Source: Gerris lacustris (lineage: Eukaryota; Arthropoda; Insecta; Hemiptera; Gerridae). From it: 64,000 nt of DNA. The first letter of the stretch is position 1. The number at the start of each line of letters is the position of its first letter. Location: NCBI GenBank assembly GCA_951217055.1, contig OX578286.1:18237102-18301101 (forward strand), written 5' to 3'. Shown piece by piece: positions 1-9,880 of the stretch. The notes under the pieces were generated by a model, which worked only from the letters and a program-made list of their open reading frames with translations, made no database searches and was not told the DNA's origin. Position numbers and translations under genes: made by a program.

Positions 1-465
1 TTTTTCGATTTCCCCTCGGGGTCTCATTTTTCTAAACATTTATTGCAAAATGATAGGAGTAGGTATTCAGATGCTAAAGCCCCCAGTGCATCATAGGAAT
101 GAGTTAGTAAAATGCAGCCTCCTGATTGGCTGTTTCGGTTATGTCCACTTTTGAAGCAAAACGTGTGTTGACTTGTCTGTATTTGAAACAAAACTACAAA
201 TATGATTGCATTTTTACCCCTTTTCTGGTCGTTTTTGATGCAAATGGATAGCAGAATCAGCTGCAGCAGCCAAAAATCTATAAGAAATCGATAACTGAAA
301 TTCGGAAAAAATGTCGAATGTCCGCCTTTGATAATAAGCTATTTTGTACAATAAAAATTCCAAAAAGTAAAAAAAAAAAAAAATAGAGGTAACAATAAAA
401 ATAATGAATAAATGTAAAATTAGGGGAAAAAAATAAATGAATAAACAGAAGTGACAAGATAAATA
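1..465. other. AT-rich DNA, no gene seen
   Basis: No coding potential or recognised repeat. A short oligo-A run (about 368-383) and A-rich low-complexity sequence lead into the inverted repeat that follows. Confidence 0.5.
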
Positions 466-792
466 AAATTAAAATTAATTAATGAATTAATTAAATGAAA
501 CAAAAAATATAGAATAAATTAACAACTATAAAAATAAGCAAAAGCAAGGAGATAGTTTCAAAAAAGTCATAAAATATTTAAAAATAAAAAATAATTACTT
601 GTCTCTCATGTGGACTCAACATCGGGTTTTTTTCCTTTACATTTTACCGGTAATTATTACTATTTTATTTTTAACTATTTTATGAATTTTTTGGAACTAT
701 CCATCTTCTTGGTTTTGCTTATTTTTTATAATTGTTAATATATTCTATCATTTTTATTTCATTTCATTAATTGATTAATTAATTTTATAATC
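466..792. repeat. Long imperfect inverted repeat (foldback/MITE-like)
   Basis: The left arm, about 466-598, is approximately the reverse complement of the right arm, about 650-792. The arms are roughly 135-140 bp, with several mismatches and small indels, around a 51-bp centre at 599-649. Landmarks are AAAATAAGCAAAAGCAAGGA on the left and its complement around 705-725. It ends about 40 bp before the Copia-1 insertion point. The AT-rich arms make exact ends and any target duplication uncertain. Confidence 0.65.
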
Positions 793-835
793 ACATCACA
801 TAGAATCAAATTCTCTCGGAGGATTATAGCAAAAC

Positions 836-998
836 TGTAGTGATTGACAAATGTCAATCAATGTGAAATGATTTTTTGATTGAATTGTTTTTTAAAATTA
901 GATAGATTAAAATCATTATTAATTATTTTATAAAAATAAGTGAACATTAAATATCTTTATATCTGTGAACATAGTTATTAACTAGCTTCCACACAACA
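836..998 (+). repeat. Copia-1 5' LTR (163 bp)
   Basis: It runs TG...CA and is preceded by the AAAAC target duplication. Compared with the 3' LTR it has a T run one base shorter (near 893), an A/T difference near 900 and an A/C difference near 981. It contains a short palindrome, TTGACAAATGTCAA. Confidence 0.95.
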
Positions 999-1000
999 GA

Positions 1001-1010
1001 GGTTATGGGC
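1001..1010 (+). promoter_or_regulatory. Copia-1 primer-binding site (initiator tRNA-Met type)
   Basis: GGTTATGGGC starts two bases after the 5' LTR. It is complementary to the anticodon arm (CCCAUAACC) of initiator tRNA-Met. Drosophila copia is known to prime from that internal tRNA region. Copia-2 has the same motif. Confidence 0.75.
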
Positions 1011-1087
1011 AACCATCAATAATAAAAAGGTAATAGAATTTATAATAAACTATTAACAAAATTTAAGATATATAATAATCTATCAAA

Positions 1088-1862
1088 ATGTCAAATATTT
1101 ATCAAATAGACAAATTAATCAAATCCAATTATGAAACTTGGAAAATACAAATAAATATGATCCTAATCCACAGCGAACTTTGGAATTACACTAACGGACA
1201 AATAAAAATGAATGATGGCACAGGTGACAATAGTAATACAGAATGGGTCAACAAAGACGAAAAAGCATTAGCTACCATTATACTTTCTATATCACCATCA
1301 TGTAAAAAACTGTCAATCATCCAAAGAAGCATGGGATATCTTAGAAAAAACTTACAAACCAACTAGTCCAAGTAAGAAAGTTCAGCTAACACGACAATTA
1401 CTTAACTTACACAAAAAACAAAATCAAGATATGGAAGAACATATTAAATCATTTTTTGAGATACTAGACCAATTAAATGACTTAAAATGCGCTCCAACCA
1501 ACGATTTTGCCACAATCTTACTATTATCGACCTTACCTGAAGATTATGAAATATTTAAATGTTCTATTGAATGTAGGGATTAACTACCAACTCTAGAAAC
1601 ACTAAAAATTAAAATTTTAGAAGAATCAGAAAAAAGAAAATCTTCTACATCAAGAAATAAAAATTTTTCTCTAACTTCAAAATTTAAAGGTAACCAAAAT
1701 AAAAACGAAAAATTACAATCATGTACAATTTGTAAAAAATCCAACCATTCAACAGAAAATTGCTATTTCAAGAAAAAGAAAAACAACACATCCTTATGTA
1801 TACAAAATGATTCTGTCTTAACAAGTCTAGAAACAAATAAAAATATTTCCGATTTCATACTC
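1088..1862 (+). pseudogene. Copia-1 gag, broken
   Basis: Nucleocapsid/coat region of a copia polyprotein. The start ATG at 1088 opens 92 codons. Near 1305-1309 the coding frame shifts, and typical copia Gag sequence continues in another frame. A TAA at 1581-1583 interrupts that second frame. The frame then stays open through a CX2CX4HX4C zinc knuckle at 1722-1763, which binds the genomic RNA in this family, and runs straight into protease. The composition is Lys/Asn-rich, matching the AT-rich element. One frameshift plus one nonsense codon make this copy non-functional as read. Confidence 0.85.
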
Positions 1863-3026
1863 GACAGTGGTGCAACATCACATATGTGCAACAATAAAGA
1901 TCTATTTATTAATTATAATGATTTACACATGGATGAAAAAGTACGTATGGCAGATGGGAGCCTTGTTGAAATTAAAGGGAAAGGAACTGTGAAAATCCAA
2001 ACTAAAATTGAAAATCAAATTGAAGAAATTGAATTAAAAGACACAATATACATACCAAATCTTAAAACAAACCTAATATCTATAAGTAAAAGTACTAAAA
2101 ACCCAAATGTAATAAGTAAATTTTACAAAAATAATGCCTACATTATAAAGAATAATAAAATCATAATCAAGGCAAAAGAAAATAAAAATTTATATTTTGT
2201 CAAAAGAATTAATAATAATAACAATTCTAGAAATATTCAAACAAACAAAATAAAACCATCGAATCAAGGATTACAGATTAACAAAAAGAAAATGAACAAT
2301 GAATCAAAAAATAAAACAAATGAACTAAATAACATTTGGCACTCAAGATTCGGACACCTAAATAAAAATCAAATAGATGAAATGATAAAGAAAAAATTAA
2401 TTCATGGATTACCAAATTTAAAATTAAAAGAATTTGATAAAAATTGTGAAATATGCATTGAAGGAAAAATGCATAAAATTCCATTTCAAAAATATAAAGA
2501 ATCACATAAAAAAGAAAATATTTTGGAACTGATACATACAGATATTTGTGGTCCAATGCCCGTAGAATCTGGAAGAGGTGCAAGATACTTCACAACTTTC
2601 ATTGATGACAAATCAAGGAAAACTTTCACATATTTTTTTAACAACAAAAGTGACATCTTTGAAACATTCAAAACATTTAAAAATTTTGTAGAGAAACAAA
2701 CCGGTAAATCAATTAAAAGAATAAGATCTGACAATGCATCTGAATACTGCAGTCGGACATTTAATTCATATTTGAAAAACCATGGTATAAAACATGAATT
2801 AACTGCAGAATACACACCTCAACAAAATGGAGTTGCTGAGAGAGAAAATAGAACACTAGTAGAAATGGCTAGATGTCTATTAATTCAATCAGGCCTACCT
2901 GAGCATATGTGGGCGGAAATGATAAATACAGCCACATATCTCAGAAATAGGTGCTTGACAAGATCAATAGAAAAAACTCCAGAAGAGGAATGGTCTGGCA
3001 AGAAACCTACTGCTTCTCCATCTTAG
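1863..3026 (+). pseudogene. Copia-1 pol part 1: protease and integrase
   Basis: The frame continues from gag. The aspartic protease active site Asp-Ser-Gly is at 1863-1871, with the family context LDSGATSHM. It is followed by the pre-integrase HHCC zinc module (WHSRFGH at about 2337, CEIC at 2446-2457). The integrase core has Asp at 2541-2543, Asp at 2730-2732 and Glu at 2838-2840. The second Asp and Glu are 35 residues apart, the D-D-35-E spacing required for strand transfer. All three catalytic residues are present. The frame ends at TAG 3024-3026 because of a 1-nt shift around 3010-3020, just before the domain that follows integrase. Confidence 0.9.
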
Positions 3027-3027
3027 A

Positions 3028-4572
3028 GTGATAGGGAGCATTGTATATGCATTAAATAAAAGACCTAATAAGAAAAAATTTGAACCTAAGAGTCAACAAT
3101 ACATTCTACTTGGATATTCTGAGGAAGCAAAAGCCTACAGACTGTGGAATCTTAAAACTGACAAAATTATAAAAAGTAGAGATGTAAAAGTTATCGAAAA
3201 TGTTATGTACAAAGATAGATATACCAATGAACCTAAAAATGAGGAAAAAACTATATTTGATTTCAGTGAATTATTTAAAAATAAAACATTAAATAATAAT
3301 AAAACTGAACAAGAAAAAATAACAATTATAGAAGAACCTATTATAGAAAAACCTATTATAGAAGAACCGATTATAGAAAACCCCATTAAAGAAGAAGAAA
3401 ACGAAGAAGAAGAATCTGATATAAACTTTATTGAACTTAACTCAGAAAATGAAAATTCAGATTCCGATGATAATAAAGAAGAAGAATTTAGTCTTAAAGC
3501 TGGTCCAGGACGACCAAGAAAACAAAAAACAGGAAAAAGGGGAAGACCCAAGAAAATAAAAAATATAAAAATTATAAAGAAAAAACCTGAAACTATAAAA
3601 GTGAAAGATGCACTATCAGGAAATGAAAGTAAAGATTGGAAAACCGCGATGGACAATGAATACAATGCATTAATTAAAAAGAAAACCTGGAAACTGGTTG
3701 ATTTACCACCAGGGAAAAAAGCTATTGGTTGTAAATGGATCTTAACAAAAAAGTATACTGCAGATGGAAAATTTGAAAAATTCAAAGCCCGACTAGTAGC
3801 TAAAGGATACGTCCAAAGATATGGTATCGATTTTACTGAAACATACTCCTCAGTAGTAAGGTTTAACTCCTTCAGACTTATACTAGCCTTGGCGGTAGAA
3901 AATGATCTACACATTGACCAAATCGATGTGAAGACAGCCTACCTCAATGGGAACCTTAGTGAAGAACTCTTCATGGAAGAACCTGAATACTACAAACAAG
4001 ATAATAAAGTATGTCTCCTGAAAAAATCTTTGTACAGATTAAAACAAGCAGGAAGAGAATGGAACATCAAACTAGATGAGCAAAAAACAAAAACAAGTTG
4101 TTTAAAAACAATCAATTTTGTACAAAGCAAACAAGATCCCTGTATATATAAACTTACAGATAGAGAAAATTATGTCTTAATGGCAATATATGTTGACGAC
4201 ATAATTTTAGCTTCAAATAACAAAATATTATTAAAGAATACCAAAGATAAAATTTCAAAACTTTTCGAAATAAAAGACTTAGGAAATCTTAATAGTTTCT
4301 TAGGAATATCAATCTCTAAAGAAGGCGATATACTAAAAATTAATCAAGAAAAATACGCTAAAGAAATATTGAAAAAGTATGAAATGGAGGATTGCCGTCC
4401 AATATCTCTACCTTTGGATACAAATAGTTCACTAGAAAAAATACCAAAAGACGAAGATCTCGCTCAACCAGTAGATCAAAACAATTACCAAAGCTTGATT
4501 GGTTCGTTGCTATATTTGTCAACAGCAACTAGACCAGATCTAGCATACGCTGTAAATAAACAGCCAGTTTAA
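3028..4572 (+). pseudogene. Copia-1 pol part 2: reverse transcriptase
   Basis: This block is open for 514 codons in a new frame. The first ATG is only where the frame becomes readable. Conserved sequence continues directly from the integrase block, so it is one polyprotein cut by a frameshift. An acidic, repetitive linker (repeats of IIEEPIIE, about 3330-3410) and a basic GRPRK-type patch (about 3505-3555) precede the copia reverse transcriptase. The RT motifs are KARLVAKGY, DVKTAYLNG and the catalytic YVDD at 4189-4200, all intact. It stops at 4570-4572 after ATRPDLAYAVN, where another frameshift moves the coding frame to the RNase H block. Confidence 0.9.
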
Positions 4573-5167
4573 TAAAGACTCTAGGAAACAACACTGGGAT
4601 GCAGCCAAGAGACTTCTCAGATACCTCAGGGCAACAACAAATTTTGAACTTGTATTCCGAAAAACTGGGAAAAAGTTAGTAGGATACTCAGACGCAGATT
4701 GGGCAGGAGATTTAGAGGACAGAAAATCCCGAACAGGCTACACTTTCATACTGGCAGGGGGGGCTATATCTTGGGAATCCAAGAAACAGAAACTAGTTTC
4801 TCTCTCCAGTATGGAAGCGGAGTACGCCGCTTTAAGCGAGGCTGCTCGGGAGGTTCTGAATCTAAAATTTCTGTTAGATGAAATTGGATTAAGTCATCTT
4901 GTGAAAAATCCAATCAAAATATTTTGCGACAGCCAAAGTGCTCTATCTTTAGCAAAAAATCCAGTTTACCATAAAAGAAGTAAACACATTGAAATTAAAT
5001 ACCACCATGTGAGAGATCTGGTTCGATCAAAATTGATTGAGCTAGAGTACATCGGCACTGGAGAGATGACTGCAGATATTTTAACCAAGCCAGTTGAAAG
5101 ACTGAAACTTGAAAAATTCTCAAAGGGCTTGGGTTTGGAGAAGAAACTCCCACCAAATGGAGATTAA
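4562..5167 (+). pseudogene. Copia-1 pol part 3: RNase H
   Basis: The third pol frame opens about 4562, slightly overlapping the end of the RT block, and ends at TAA 5165-5167. It has the copia RNase H signature: YSDADWAGD (Asp at 4691), SSMEAEY (about 4805-4825), CDSQSA (Asp at 4928), then KHIEIKYHH and the C-terminal ADILTKP motif. RNase H removes the RNA template during reverse transcription. No catalytic residue is missing. The only defect is the frameshift upstream. The ATG at 4811 lies inside the domain and is not a real start. Confidence 0.9.
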
Positions 5168-5211
5168 GAAAAACAAATCCTATCAAATGGGGGCACCATT
5201 TTCACCTCGTT

Positions 5212-5375
5212 TGTAGTGATTGACAAATGTCAATCAATGTGAAATGATTTTTTGATTGAATTGTTTTTTTAAAATTTGATAGATTAAAATCATTATTAAT
5301 TATTTTATAAAAATAAGTGAACATTAAATATCTTTATATCTGTGAACATAGTTATTACCTAGCTTCCACACAACA
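5212..5375 (+). repeat. Copia-1 3' LTR (164 bp)
   Basis: It matches the 5' LTR except for two substitutions and one extra T. It is followed by the AAAAC duplication at 5376-5380. The G-rich tract ATGGGGGCAC (about 5187-5196) lies 16 bp before the LTR. It resembles a polypurine tract but is not at the usual adjacent position. Confidence 0.95.
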
Positions 5376-5380
5376 AAAAC

Positions 5381-6086
5381 AAATGTATAATATGTTAATT
5401 GTTTGTAATTTTAAGGTGTAAATGATGTATTGAATAGTAAATAAAGAGATGTAAATGCCTGGAATCTGATGTTAAAAGCTTTATAATGACCTAAAGGAGT
5501 TGAAATATGGCAGGTGATGGAAATTATGTGAAATGTGAATTCTTGAATTATGATTTAATACCCAAATAGACCATAAGGAGAAATCCTGAGTGAAATCCTT
5601 GTTTACAAAATTACTTATAGAGAGGTAACATACCACAAAAAAAAATCTCTTTGTAGGCACTGATGATTGAGAGGCCGAAAACTAGTTATGTAAAATAAAC
5701 ATTCTTTTGTCGAAAGGCTTTCTGTTTTTCATTATTTCTATTGATATCAACTTCACGTGTGCTCTTAATCTTGAAAATAACAATTTATTCGTAAGACACA
5801 TATAACTCTTGTTGGTAACAATGTAAAATGTTTTACTTTAAAGGTATACAAATTAGATTTTACAATAATAATAATATTGCCTATATCACAATGAAAATAT
5901 GTACAATTTAAAAAAAAAAATATATAAAAACATCTTAATTAATAATCTGTTTGTGGTAATGAAGTTTTCACTTCCTCAAATGAAAGTAGAAGATCAAGGC
6001 CTGAGTCTTATCCTTGTCTAAATTATTCGATTCCAGATGAACCTATTTGTACTTTTATATCAAGTGAAAAATGTTTAAAATTAAGA
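5381..6086. other. Spacer between Copia-1 and the zinc-finger gene
   Basis: No coding region. The part nearest 6087 is the probable 3' UTR of the minus-strand zinc-finger gene. On the minus strand, AATAAA (plus-strand TTTATT at 5784-5789) is a possible poly(A) signal about 300 bp past the stop codon. The rest is AT-rich and unremarkable. Confidence 0.4.
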
Positions 6087-7364
6087 TTATTCGACAATTA
6101 GAATATAACTTTGTTTCACATGGGCTTTTATGAAATGAGTTGCTAAGAACATCCTGTCGTTAGTACCGTAATCACAGTCTGGACACTTAAAAACTTCACC
6201 TGTAAACCGGTGTTTCGATCTGATATGGCTTATCAACTGTCCTTTTACTCGACCGCTAAACGGACAGTGAGGACAAGGGAATGGTTTCTTCTTGAAATGA
6301 ACCACGTTTATATGGTTAGTCAAGTGGTCTCTCTGGTGTGTTGCGAAGTTACAGTGTATACACTTAAGGGGTTTAATTTTCAAGTGTACAGTATCTACAT
6401 GTGTTTTTAAGTGGAATTTACGACCCGTAGCATAATCGCAATACGGACATTTAAATGGTCTTTCTTCACCGCGAACATGCATCGAAGTCATATGTTGCTT
6501 AAGATGGTCACTTCTACGAGAAGAGAAACCACAATACGGGCATTTATAATCCTCTCCTTCTTTATGACGTCTAGTTATATGACGTTTCATATAAGCTTCG
6601 ACGTTAGAAACATAGTCGCAATGAGGACACTTCTGAGGTTCCTCGTAGCAATGCATAGCGTCCATATGGGCTCTTAAAAGATGCCTCGAATGACCTTTAT
6701 AGTCGCATAAAGGACAGTTAAAATGTTTGATGTTCCGATGAACGTTGTGTATGTGACGACTCAAAAGGTATTTATAACGGAATCTTCTTTTACAATGAAG
6801 ACACGGATACGGATCTTTTTTATCGTGCTTATTTTTCAAGTGTTCGACCAGATGTACTTTACGGAGCGTCGTAAATTCACACAATTCACATTCGAAGCTA
6901 TTCGTCTTTTCATGTTCGGACATGATGTGTCGCTTTAAATCGTTACCCTGACTCGAAGTGAAGTCACAATGAGGACATTTGAAATTTCCGAGTAGTCGAT
7001 TGGAAGCGAGAAGTTTCGGTAAATTCGATCTTTGCTCGGTGGTAAAATCACAATGCTTTTCTTGTTGATGAATTGTAGTATGATGTCTTCGAATTTGTTT
7101 AATATGTTCAGTCTTATAATTGCAGCTAGAACACCGATATACTAATACGGCTTTAAGCCATCGAGTACGATCTCTCCACAATAATTTTTTATGTTTTTCC
7201 AAAATGTGATTCTTTAACAAGCGTCTTCGAAAAGAGCTGTAACGACAGTAAGGGCATTTAGCATATTTTCTAAGAGTATGTCTGGCTATTACATGTCTTC
7301 TTAGGGTTTCTTTATGGCTGGCAGTAAATACACAATGAGGACACTCAACTCTCTTCCCCTCCAT
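6087..7364 (-). CDS. Polydactyl C2H2 zinc-finger protein (probable terminal exon)
   Basis: It encodes 425 residues with 13 intact C2H2 fingers of the form CX2C-X12-HX4H. They lie at residues 8-29, 37-58, 78-99, 130-151, 159-180, 188-209, 217-238, 246-267, 275-296, 306-327, 335-356, 364-385 and 394-415. A degenerate finger lies at about 105-125: its first Cys and final His residues are gone. Fingers are mostly of the CPHCDY/CPYCDY type with linkers that are not TGEKP. The protein ends ten residues after the last finger, with no other domain visible. The likely role is nuclear, as a DNA-binding transcription regulator, inferred from the family. The ATG at 7362-7364 is the first in frame, but a splice acceptor lies six bases upstream, so the true protein may begin in an upstream exon. 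The frame is clean over 1.28 kb, unlike the decayed sequence around it. Confidence 0.9.
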   Translation of the reverse strand: MEGKRVECPHCVFTASHKETLRRHVIARHTLRKYAKCPYCRYSSFRRRLLKNHILEKHKKLLWRDRTRWLKAVLVYRCSSCNYKTEHIKQIRRHHTTIHQQEKHCDFTTEQRSNLPKLLASNRLLGNFKCPHCDFTSSQGNDLKRHIMSEHEKTNSFECELCEFTTLRKVHLVEHLKNKHDKKDPYPCLHCKRRFRYKYLLSRHIHNVHRNIKHFNCPLCDYKGHSRHLLRAHMDAMHCYEEPQKCPHCDYVSNVEAYMKRHITRRHKEGEDYKCPYCGFSSRRSDHLKQHMTSMHVRGEERPFKCPYCDYATGRKFHLKTHVDTVHLKIKPLKCIHCNFATHQRDHLTNHINVVHFKKKPFPCPHCPFSGRVKGQLISHIRSKHRFTGEVFKCPDCDYGTNDRMFLATHFIKAHVKQSYILIVE

Positions 7365-7369
7365 AAAGA

Positions 7370-7395
7370 CTAGAACAAAATTAAAACAAAAGTTT
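7370..7395 (-). promoter_or_regulatory. Predicted 3' splice acceptor before the zinc-finger exon
   Basis: Read on the minus strand, a T-rich tract (TTTTGTTTTAATTTTGTTC) ends in TAG immediately before TCTTTATGG, where ATG is the first codon of the finger ORF. The tract fits a polypyrimidine-AG acceptor and would make the whole finger array a single last exon. It could also be chance in T-rich DNA. Confidence 0.45.
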
Positions 7396-7431
7396 TAAAT
7401 TAATTGACGGGAATACATAAATAATTTTGAA

Positions 7432-7841
7432 GGCACTTATTCACTTTAGCACCCCCCTTGATTCTGAACAATAATCTGCCCGGCAAAAGTCTTAAAGGTT
7501 TGTGAGTTTTTCTCCCCAAGACATTGAGACTCCTGGGGCAGTTTTATAACGCTATTTTAAAATCGAGTCTGATCACCTCTAAGACTAAATCTTATACAGA
7601 TTTCTTGGCTTATATTTAATATTCCTTTGTCTTAATAGTTAATTAGACTAAGGGATATTATCACATTTATATACTAAAAAGTGATATTCCATTGTCCCAA
7701 GGTACATTGGACTAAATATCCCTTTGTCTTAATAGTAATTTAGACTAAGGAATATATACTACTCTGTATATGTTCTTTTATTTTATCTATATAACTATTA
7801 AGACTAACGGATATAAGGGGGTGCTTAAGTAAAAAAGTACC
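7432..7841. mobile_element. MITE family A, copy 1 (410 bp)
   Basis: The ends are imperfect inverted repeats: GGCACTTATTCACTTTAGCA on the left, and the complement of GGTACTTTTTTACTTAAGCA on the right. Flanks ATTTTGAA (7424-7431) and ATTTTTGAA (7842-7850) look like an 8-bp duplication with one slipped T, as expected for hAT-type elements. The interior has repeated TTTGTCTTAATAGT motifs. A second copy lies at 18762-19169. There is no ORF, so it is non-autonomous. Confidence 0.75.
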
Positions 7842-7850
7842 ATTTTTGAA

Positions 7851-8162
7851 AAAAAAAACTTCAATTATATTTTTGAAGTAAAAAGACATTTAGTAACTAA
7901 CGCTTAGGAAAATATTGAAACTTTTCTATCATTAAAAATATTATTTTAAATCTTACATTCATTACAGAACTTTACTATCAACAAATGTGATTTTATGCGT
8001 TACTTTATTTCTCATCTGAGGAGAAATAAAAATAATTTTTAGTTTTATTAGTTTTAATAAGTTCATTCACAGAAAAGTTTAGAATTTGTCGAATTAATAA
8101 GGTTGACTAAATGTATGCTATTAATTTAGAAAGAGTTTCCAACTATATATTGCCTAACAGAT
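7851..8162. other. AT-rich spacer, nothing recognised
   Basis: No coding frame, repeat unit or RNA motif that I can support. Confidence 0.4.
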
Positions 8163-8400
8163 TCAAATAAATCTCCACTTAAAAATGAATGCTTGCTAAT
8201 TTATCAAAGTAGATTTAGGCTTTTATAAGGCAATTATCAGTGCCTATAAACAAACATATAAATTAAGCATTAAAATTTAAAAAAAAAAACCTAATCAATA
8301 AGTAATTATCCAAAGTAATTATTCATAGGCATTGAAGACCTAAAGCTACTTTGGTTAATAAAAACGTTTTATAACAAGGAGACAGTTTTATTTGAAACTA
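8163..8400. repeat. Imperfect inverted repeat (foldback)
   Basis: TTCAAATAAA...TCAAAGTAGATTTAGGC (about 8163-8220) and TGCCTAT (8241-8247) are mirrored by ATAGGCATT, GACCTAAAGCTACTTTGGTTAA and TTTTATTTGAAAC (about 8320-8398). Arms are about 85-100 bp with mismatches, around an A-rich centre. It looks like a decayed hairpin MITE. Confidence 0.5.
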
Positions 8401-8682
8401 TAAAGATGACCTCCATCAACGCTTTAATACCTGAAGTATATATTGCTTAAGCAGGTTATATACTTGAAAGCACACACACTCCAATTTACTTGTGCAGATT
8501 TACCTGTCAGGTGTACCTCAAAGTGAATATCCGGCTTATGTTTATAGAATAGTAAAGCTAGCATAATAAGGGTTATATCTTTAAAGCCTCCCTCTCCCAT
8601 CTCAAAGTCAAATTGGGATATTATTAAATATAGTAAATTAACACTTGACTAAAACACAAGTAGTTCAATCTAAAATATATAT

Positions 8683-8917
8683 AGCACTTTTTTAGATTGT
8701 TACTCCCCTTATATATAAAACAGAGGGGAGTAACAATCTAAAGAAGGTGTATGGAATGTTCATCTTTAGACTGTTACTCCCCTTATAAAAACAGAAGTGT
8801 GATATTCGTTTGTCCCAAAGTGCATTGGACTTAACATCCCTTTGTCTTAGTAGTTATGTAGTCAAAGTCTTTCACATTCTAAAAATTCATAGGGGAGTAA
8901 CAATCTAAAGAAGTACC
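8683..8917. mobile_element. MITE family B, copy 1 (235 bp)
   Basis: The left end AGCACTTTTTTAGATTGTTA and the right end, the complement of GGTACTTCTTTAGATTGTTA, form terminal inverted repeats. A second, nested inverted copy of the TTTAGAYTGTTACTCCCC motif lies inside. Flanks are AT-rich (ATATATAT and TAAATATA), so the duplication is unclear here. Three more copies in the window (32892, 34269, 60881) confirm the family. Confidence 0.8.
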
Positions 8918-8925
8918 TAAATATA

Positions 8926-9149
8926 TTTGTCAAGCCATATTTTAGATAGAACAACTTGTGTTTTATTCCAGTGTTAATTTTCACCATGTTCGATTACCAC
9001 AAAATATCGGTCAATAAAACCAATTTTTTACAACCTATATAGTGTTTCTTTTTACAGACTTGATATTTACCCTGAATGTATCCTCGCGTGGGCACATTCG
9101 GACACACCTGGTGTCAACTAAAAACTAATTAGCCAAAAAAAATGCTTCC
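8926..9149. other. Spacer, nothing recognised
   Basis: No gene or repeat that I can support. Confidence 0.35.
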
Positions 9150-9660
9150 GCTTTATCCCATAATAGGATATAATTGTGTAGAGTACAATTAAATTTCATA
9201 TGAACCCACATGGAGCAAATCTATACTTGTCTTACAATTAGAGTTTTCTTTGACACCTTAAATTTGGCAAACCTGATGTGAGGGACAAATAAAGCCACTA
9301 GGTGGTTATCTTCGGGGGCCAGGTTCCTCCACCGTCACAGTCTGCACAATATGAAATTTAACTTTTGACAAAGTGGAAAAATTGAGAAAGAACCAACCAG
9401 AGCTAGAAAATTTTGACAGCTCGCCTTCTAAATTTCCAAATCATGAGTTCTCTCTGGGTCCTCTTCCCATTTTTTTCCCAAATTTCCAACGCTGTCAGAG
9501 TACTAATAAGTAACTTTAATTGTAAGGCAAGTATAGTTGCATCTTATCCAGAAAAAAAAGTTTATTGTATAGTTATTTCTATCGATAAAAAAAATGTGTC
9601 TGACTCTCACCCATTAGAAGTGAAACTTTAGTTATAGAAACAGTTGATTTTATGTTCCCT
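9150..9660. repeat. Foldback-like dispersed repeat
   Basis: ATACTTGTCTTACAATTAGAG (9224-9244) is mirrored by TTTAATTGTAAGGCAAGTAT (about 9515-9534), giving an inverted repeat with a large centre. The stretch about 9460-9500 resembles the arm of the foldback at 40023-40183 (both contain a TCCATTTT...CCCACGCTGTCA-like series). The segment 9600-9660, with ATTAGAAGTGAAAC and AAACAGTTGATTTTATG, recurs inverted at about 46590-46660. Confidence 0.5.
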
Positions 9661-9694
9661 CTTACAAATTAATATAATATAATTATATAAATAT

Positions 9695-9880
9695 GTCAGG
9701 TGTCTCAGCTAATATGGAACAGTGAAATATCTCCGGAAACATCATAGATAGAAAGATGCGGTTTTCAGGGTTCGATTATGGCTATAAATGTGCTTCCAGA
9801 AAAAATGCTGAACATTTTCTGTGCTCAGCAAAAGTGTGTGTAGTTCACATTATTTTTAAAAAAAGTGAATAGGAAGCCAT
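9695..9880. repeat. GTCAGGTGTCTCAGC-type dispersed repeat segment
   Basis: It begins GTCAGGTGTCTCAGCTAATA and runs into the foldback that follows. The last part (about 9858-9880 and onwards) is also present inverted at 17791-17850. No coding capacity. Confidence 0.4.

Larger units (their letters stand above)
836..5375 (+). mobile_element. Copia-1, Ty1/copia LTR retrotransposon, 4.54 kb
   Basis: A complete LTR-to-LTR element. Both LTRs start TGTAGTGATT and end CACAACA. They are flanked by the same 5-bp sequence, AAAAC, at 831-835 and 5376-5380, the target duplication of one insertion. The internal order is primer-binding site, gag with zinc knuckle, protease, integrase, reverse transcriptase, RNase H, which defines Ty1/copia. 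The LTRs differ by two substitutions and one homopolymer indel, so the insertion is recent. Even so, the reading frame is broken by one frameshift and one stop in gag and two frameshifts in pol, so this copy as read cannot make a complete polyprotein. The breaks could be real decay or base-calling errors. Confidence 0.95.

Noticed and set aside
3135..3914. 259-codon minus-strand frame inside Copia-1 pol
   Set aside because: It lies opposite the acidic linker and the start of RT. The Ser/Phe-rich sequence is the antisense of Lys/Glu codons.
6210..6938. Three plus-strand open frames opposite the zinc-finger gene
   Set aside because: They are antisense shadows of the finger codons and show no domain of their own.
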